34,268 bases of DNA. Origin: Candidatus Thioglobus sp. MED-G25 (lineage in GTDB: Bacteria > Pseudomonadota > Gammaproteobacteria > Arenicellales > UBA868). The position numbers were made by a program, and so were the translations under genes. The notes below the pieces were generated by a model. The model had not been told where the DNA came from and did no database searches. It was given only the letters and a program-made list of their open reading frames with translations. The stretch spans positions 1 through 34,268 of the forward strand of contig NTKC01000019.1 in assembly GCA_002456995.1 (NCBI GenBank). The letters are read 5' to 3'. Each line of letters starts with the position of its first letter. Position 1 is the first letter of the stretch. Shown in pieces: positions 31,160 to 34,268 of the stretch.

Positions 31160-31974
31160 CTTTCTTTTGATTTCACATGGATTGGTGCGCTGGGGTCATT
31201 CTGAATAACGATGAGCACCCCATCGCGCACCAGTTCGAGCACTGCGATAAAGCTCACCACCAACCCCATCCGCCCTTCGTCTGGATCAAAAAACTCCTTT
31301 AAATCTACATATTCTCCGCTGCGGACTCGATTCATTATGCGGCTCATACGATCTCGAACGGAAAATGTTTCCGGCACCAACTGCAGGTGCTGTCGACGGT
31401 GGGCACTGAGCATGGCCGCCTTCATTGCCGCGACCAGGTCGTTCAGATCAACTCGTGATTCGATCTTTGGTGGGTCCGGGTCATCGATCCGAGCGTAGGC
31501 AATATAAAGGTCGCGCTCAAGACGAGGACGGGAGTCCAACTGCTCTGCCGCACCTCGGAACCGCTCATACTCCTGCAGACGGCGAACGAGAACCGCACGG
31601 GGATCTTCGGCATCTTCATCTTCAATCTCGGGTCGGGGTAGCAGCATTCGCGACTTTATCTCTGCCAGCATTGCCGCCATCACCAGATATTCCGCGGCAA
31701 GATCAAGGTGCAGTCGCCGCATCAACTCGACGTATTCCATGTACTGACGAGTGATCTCTGCAACCGGAATATCCAGTATGTCGATATTCTGCTTACGGAT
31801 CAGATAAAGCAGCAGGTCGAGTGGTCCCTGAAATGCCTTAAGAATGACCTCAAGTGCATCAGGTGGGATGTAAAGATCCTCAGGCCAGCTTTGAAGCGCT
31901 TCACCGGCAACCAGTACGGGCGACCGTTGGCTCTGCTTAGGCTCTGCAGGCAATTGGTCTGGCTGTTCAGCCAT
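31156..31974 (-). CDS. scpA: Segregation and condensation protein A (kleisin)
   Basis: Seen: from the ATG at 31974, 272 residues; a GTG 19 codons upstream (32031) is also in frame and neither has a strong ribosome binding site. The N-terminal kleisin segment FQGPLDLLLYLIRKQNIDILDIPVAEIT is the ScpA hallmark, a helical SMC-neck-binding part follows, and the C-terminal winged helix with VSFIAVLELVRDG binds the SMC head. Known: bridges the SMC dimer together with ScpB. It sits between folK (about 100 bases upstream, same strand) and scpB (4-base overlap). No smc gene is in the window, which is normal. Confidence 0.95.
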   Translation of the reverse strand: MAEQPDQLPAEPKQSQRSPVLVAGEALQSWPEDLYIPPDALEVILKAFQGPLDLLLYLIRKQNIDILDIPVAEITRQYMEYVELMRRLHLDLAAEYLVMAAMLAEIKSRMLLPRPEIEDEDAEDPRAVLVRRLQEYERFRGAAEQLDSRPRLERDLYIAYARIDDPDPPKIESRVDLNDLVAAMKAAMLSAHRRQHLQLVPETFSVRDRMSRIMNRVRSGEYVDLKEFFDPDEGRMGLVVSFIAVLELVRDGVLIVIQNDPSAPIHVKSKER

Positions 31975-32080
31975 AGCGAACAGAGGTAAGGATTTCAAGC
32001 GCGCGTGGGCGTACTGTATAGAAGATTGCACTCACGGCCGGTAATTGTAACCGCTTCCACCTCCGGTATCGAAACCTTAA

Positions 32081-32608
32081 TCATCTTTTGAAGCCCTTAG
32101 GGACACCATCGCCGAGTCGTTGCACACGCTGATTAAGGCATGCCTGCCTCAACGCGCTTAATCGCCCTCGACCCGGAACGGTTATATCTCCCTCGATTTC
32201 GGCCAGCGGTTCCAGTACAAAAAGACGTTCATGCATTCTGGGATGTGGCAGTTCCAACCGGGGAGAGGAGACTATCTGATCGGCGTACATCAGAAGATCC
32301 AGGTCGAGAGATCGCGGCCCAAACCGCTCACCATCACGAGTACGACCAAAGCGTTTCTCTATCTTCTGAAGCGTCTCGAGCAACACACAGCACCCTATCC
32401 CGCAAGATGCACGGACAACCGCGTTGATAAAATCGGGCTGATCCACATGACCCATTGGCGCTGTCCGGTAAAGCGATGATCTGGCTGTCAGTTCTAATCC
32501 AGGCTCATCGGTCAACGCGACGATTGCTCGCTCGACCTGATCAGTCGCTTGGCCCATATTCGAGCCAAGCCCAATCCAGGCCACAACATCAGACGGACTG
32601 ATCGTCAC
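32081..32608 (-). CDS. folK: 2-amino-4-hydroxy-6-hydroxymethyldihydropteridine pyrophosphokinase (HPPK)
   Basis: Seen: 175 residues, the normal size for HPPK. GLGSNMGQ near the N terminus, YRTAPMGHVDQPDFINAVV, and the signature RFGPRSLDLDLLMY with Mg2+ ligands Asp102 and Asp104. HPRMHERLFVLEPL is also typical. Known: transfers pyrophosphate from ATP to 6-hydroxymethyl-7,8-dihydropterin in folate synthesis. The start is GTG, overlapping the pcnB stop by 4 bases, so coupled. In many gammaproteobacteria pcnB-folK is followed by panBC; here scpA comes next. Confidence 0.96.
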   Translation of the reverse strand: MTISPSDVVAWIGLGSNMGQATDQVERAIVALTDEPGLELTARSSLYRTAPMGHVDQPDFINAVVRASCGIGCCVLLETLQKIEKRFGRTRDGERFGPRSLDLDLLMYADQIVSSPRLELPHPRMHERLFVLEPLAEIEGDITVPGRGRLSALRQACLNQRVQRLGDGVPKGFKR

Positions 32609-33915
32609 GTGTGTTTCCTTTTCCTTCGAGTGCTTTTCTTACGTTGCGGCTTGCTTTGCTCCAGTCCCTGAATCACCTGTTGGACGTCAGTAGGCGGCAT
32701 TTCCTGTATCTCGGTCCACCAGTCGGCGAGAGAAGCTGAAACCTCACCGGCACCGGCACGAAGAAGCAGAAAATCATAGGCAGCCCGAAACCGTCTGTGC
32801 GACAGTAAGCGCTTGATAGTCCGGGGTCGGCGCTGCTCGAGTCGTATCTGGAGTTCCCAGATCTCTATCATGACAGCACTGATCCGGCGCGGAATTGTGA
32901 CGGTAGGATGCAGTTCCTGTAGTACTCTGTCTGCCGATCGATGCAGATTTTCAAAACTAGAGCGGTTTCCACCAGATTTCATATTCCAGGCCTGCTGCAC
33001 CTGCCGCCACAGCAGAACAGAAAAAAGAAATGGCGAGATTACGGGTTTTCTATCTGCCACCCTTTGATCCGTATTCCGCAGCGCACAAGGGATGAGTCCG
33101 CTCTTTTTGTTGAGATCTTGTTCGCTGAAGTGACGCGTCGCTGACGGAAACAAAAATCGTAATAGACCATAGCGGTCCAGAGCTTCAAAACCAACGGCGC
33201 CATGGCCGTTGTGTAGCACCTTAATAATCTCCTCAAACAGGCGAGGTGGAGATACTGTTGTCAGTGTCCCAGCCATTCTGGGCAATAGTTTCTCCATTTT
33301 GGCGTCCAATCTAAGATTCAGCTTGGCCTTAAAGCGTACTGCACGCAGCATTCTCACGGGGTCTTCACTGAAGCGCTGCCTGGGATCACCAATGATCTCA
33401 AGCCGCCGTTCCTGGATATGAACAAGCCCGTCAACATAATCAGTCACCACCTCTTCGACCGGATCGTAGTAAAGCGCATTAATCGTGAAATCCCTTCGCA
33501 ATACATCCTCTTCACGGCGCCCAAACACATTATTGGGTGGTATCTTTTTCTTCGCTCGACCCCTGCGCTGTTCCTGATTCGCTGTATCACTGCCTCTATA
33601 AGTAGACACTTCAATGACGTCGCGCCCTATCCGAACGTGCACGAGCTGAAACCTCCGGCCGATCACGCGCGCCCGTCGAAACAGTTTCTTGATCTGCTCG
33701 GGTGTTGCATTGGTCACCACGTCGAAATCTTTAGGTGGCCACCCTAAAAGCAGATCTCGCACGCAACCACCTACCATTTCAGCCTGGAACCCGCTGCCCT
33801 GGAGCGTACGGACAATGGATACCGCAGCCGGAGAGACATCGGAAATTGATAGCCCTAGATCAGAGGCTGGAACCTGACGGGCATGAAGCGCCGCACTGGA
33901 ACTACCCACTGACAT
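32605..33915 (-). CDS. pcnB: Poly(A) polymerase I
   Basis: Seen: 436 residues. The nucleotidyltransferase core has GGCVRDLLLG (49-58) and KDFDVVTNA with catalytic Asp63 and Asp65. RREEDVLRRDFTINALYYD and the neck segment SEDPVRMLRAVRFKAKL follow. The C-terminal tail is rich in Lys and Arg, as in bacterial PcnB and unlike CCA-adding enzymes. Known: adds poly(A) tails to RNA 3' ends, marking them for decay. ATG start without a clear ribosome binding site. First gene of the minus-strand housekeeping run. It diverges from the gluconokinase gene across a gap of about 205 bases in which I see no further gene. Confidence 0.95.
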   Translation of the reverse strand: MSVGSSSAALHARQVPASDLGLSISDVSPAAVSIVRTLQGSGFQAEMVGGCVRDLLLGWPPKDFDVVTNATPEQIKKLFRRARVIGRRFQLVHVRIGRDVIEVSTYRGSDTANQEQRRGRAKKKIPPNNVFGRREEDVLRRDFTINALYYDPVEEVVTDYVDGLVHIQERRLEIIGDPRQRFSEDPVRMLRAVRFKAKLNLRLDAKMEKLLPRMAGTLTTVSPPRLFEEIIKVLHNGHGAVGFEALDRYGLLRFLFPSATRHFSEQDLNKKSGLIPCALRNTDQRVADRKPVISPFLFSVLLWRQVQQAWNMKSGGNRSSFENLHRSADRVLQELHPTVTIPRRISAVMIEIWELQIRLEQRRPRTIKRLLSHRRFRAAYDFLLLRAGAGEVSASLADWWTEIQEMPPTDVQQVIQGLEQSKPQRKKSTRRKRKHT

Positions 33916-34120
33916 ATCTATAAGTTGATCATCATCTATGGTGTGTACCTATGCTTACAACCCCGCACCAGCAGTGCGCAGGAGCAATCTCGTCACTGTA
34001 GCATTGCAAACGCGTATGTTAGCATTCCAGACTCGCCAATCCGGCCCAAGTGCTCCCTTCGTCTAGCGGATACTGCGGCACACCGACTGACCTAATTTTA
34101 ACGACATTTCAGCAGGTCCA

Positions 34121-34268
34121 GTGAACCACACAGTGAGCAGAACTATATCTTTGAGGCCAAGCGCCACGTCGAATATCCCACGAGGTAGGTCGTCTATTCT
34201 TGTAATTATGGGCGTTAGTGGTAGCGGTAAAACTACCATTGGACAGTTGCTATCAGCTGAGTTGATTT
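34121..34268 (+). CDS. gntK: Gluconokinase-like P-loop kinase, N-terminal part (cut by window edge)
   Basis: Seen: the frame from a GTG at 34121 to the right edge includes ILVIMGVSGSGKTTIGQLL, the Walker A region of GntK-type gluconokinases, where GVSGSGKTT near the N terminus is diagnostic. CAGGTCCA before the GTG is a weak ribosome binding site; a TTG at 34151 or the ATG at 34208 could also be the start. Known: phosphorylates D-gluconate to 6-phosphogluconate for the Entner-Doudoroff or pentose phosphate route. It diverges from pcnB. Inference: links to the sugar-acid genes at 15-27 kb in theme, though 7 kb apart. The rest of the gene is outside the window, so adenylate- or shikimate-kinase relatives are not fully excluded. 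Confidence 0.75.
   Translation, partial: MNHTVSRTISLRPSATSNIPRGRSSILVIMGVSGSGKTTIGQLLSAELI

Noticed and set aside
34048-34075. Sequence CCCTTCGTCTAGCGGATA resembling the 5' part of tRNA-Glu
   Set aside because: The match stops after the D-arm region. There is no anticodon stem, T-arm (GGTTCGAATCC) or 3' acceptor strand in the following 60 bases, so it is chance or at most a tiny fragment.
1-34268. Search by eye for transposases, integrases, phage genes, CRISPR repeats, toxin-antitoxin pairs and attachment sites
   Set aside because: None seen. All long frames with protein-like content match metabolic or housekeeping families, and no regularly spaced direct repeats were noticed.

Overview
The window reads as chromosomal DNA of a proteobacterium, most likely a gammaproteobacterium. 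The best evidence is the right end, where pcnB, folK, scpA, scpB and rluB form a tightly packed minus-strand run with 4-base overlaps. Gene density is high and the base composition is moderate. No phage, transposase, CRISPR array, rRNA or convincing tRNA was seen. The taxonomic call is an inference from gene content. The left 29 kb is a catabolic accessory region. It is almost entirely enzymes, with one transporter and no recognisable transcription-factor gene.

Layout. (1) 1-4.5 kb: the end of an MDR enoyl/quinone reductase, an enolase-superfamily enzyme plus DapA-family lyase pair, a crotonase-fold enzyme lacking both classical catalytic glutamates, and a zinc alcohol dehydrogenase. (2) 4.5-12.8 kb: a class I aminotransferase diverging from a benzoylformate-decarboxylase-like ThDP enzyme, then a minus-strand operon encoding a three-subunit molybdenum hydroxylase (FAD, 2Fe-2S and Mo subunits), a MoaD/ThiS-like protein ending in GG and an M24 peptidase/creatinase-fold enzyme. 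(3) 12.8-15.3 kb: a 337-base regulatory gap with several dyads, an alpha/beta hydrolase and an MFS permease. (4) 15.4-27.4 kb: an aldo/keto reductase, a 2-keto-4-pentenoate-hydratase-type enzyme, an IlvD/Edd sugar-acid dehydratase close to D-xylonate dehydratase, a D-2-hydroxyacid dehydrogenase, an SDR, an aspartate-dehydrogenase-like protein, L-2-hydroxyglutarate oxidase (LhgO), a dihydroorotase-like amidohydrolase, a second enolase-superfamily enzyme, a lactonase-type amidohydrolase and a NIPSNAP protein. (5) 27.4-29.6 kb: a small membrane protein, a plant-type SABATH carboxyl methyltransferase homologue and a HugZ-like flavin-binding protein. (6) 29.65-34.27 kb: rluB, scpB, scpA, folK and pcnB on the minus strand, diverging from the first part of a gluconokinase gene cut by the window edge.

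How the genes may work together (inference). Region 4 holds the chemical steps of non-phosphorylative sugar-acid breakdown: aldose oxidation, lactone opening, dehydration to a 2-keto-3-deoxy acid, and cleavage or oxidation. Region 2 holds a possible chain from amino acid to 2-oxo acid (aminotransferase), to aldehyde (ThDP decarboxylase), to acid (molybdenum aldehyde oxidoreductase), with the M24 enzyme possibly releasing the amino compound. No substrate can be fixed from sequence alone.

The items most worth a second look are the bacterial SABATH methyltransferase, the molybdenum hydroxylase operon with its own sulfur-carrier-like protein and an M24 enzyme with an altered metal site, the apparent ATC start codon of the ThDP enzyme, and a strong GntR/FadR-type operator with no cognate regulator in the window.
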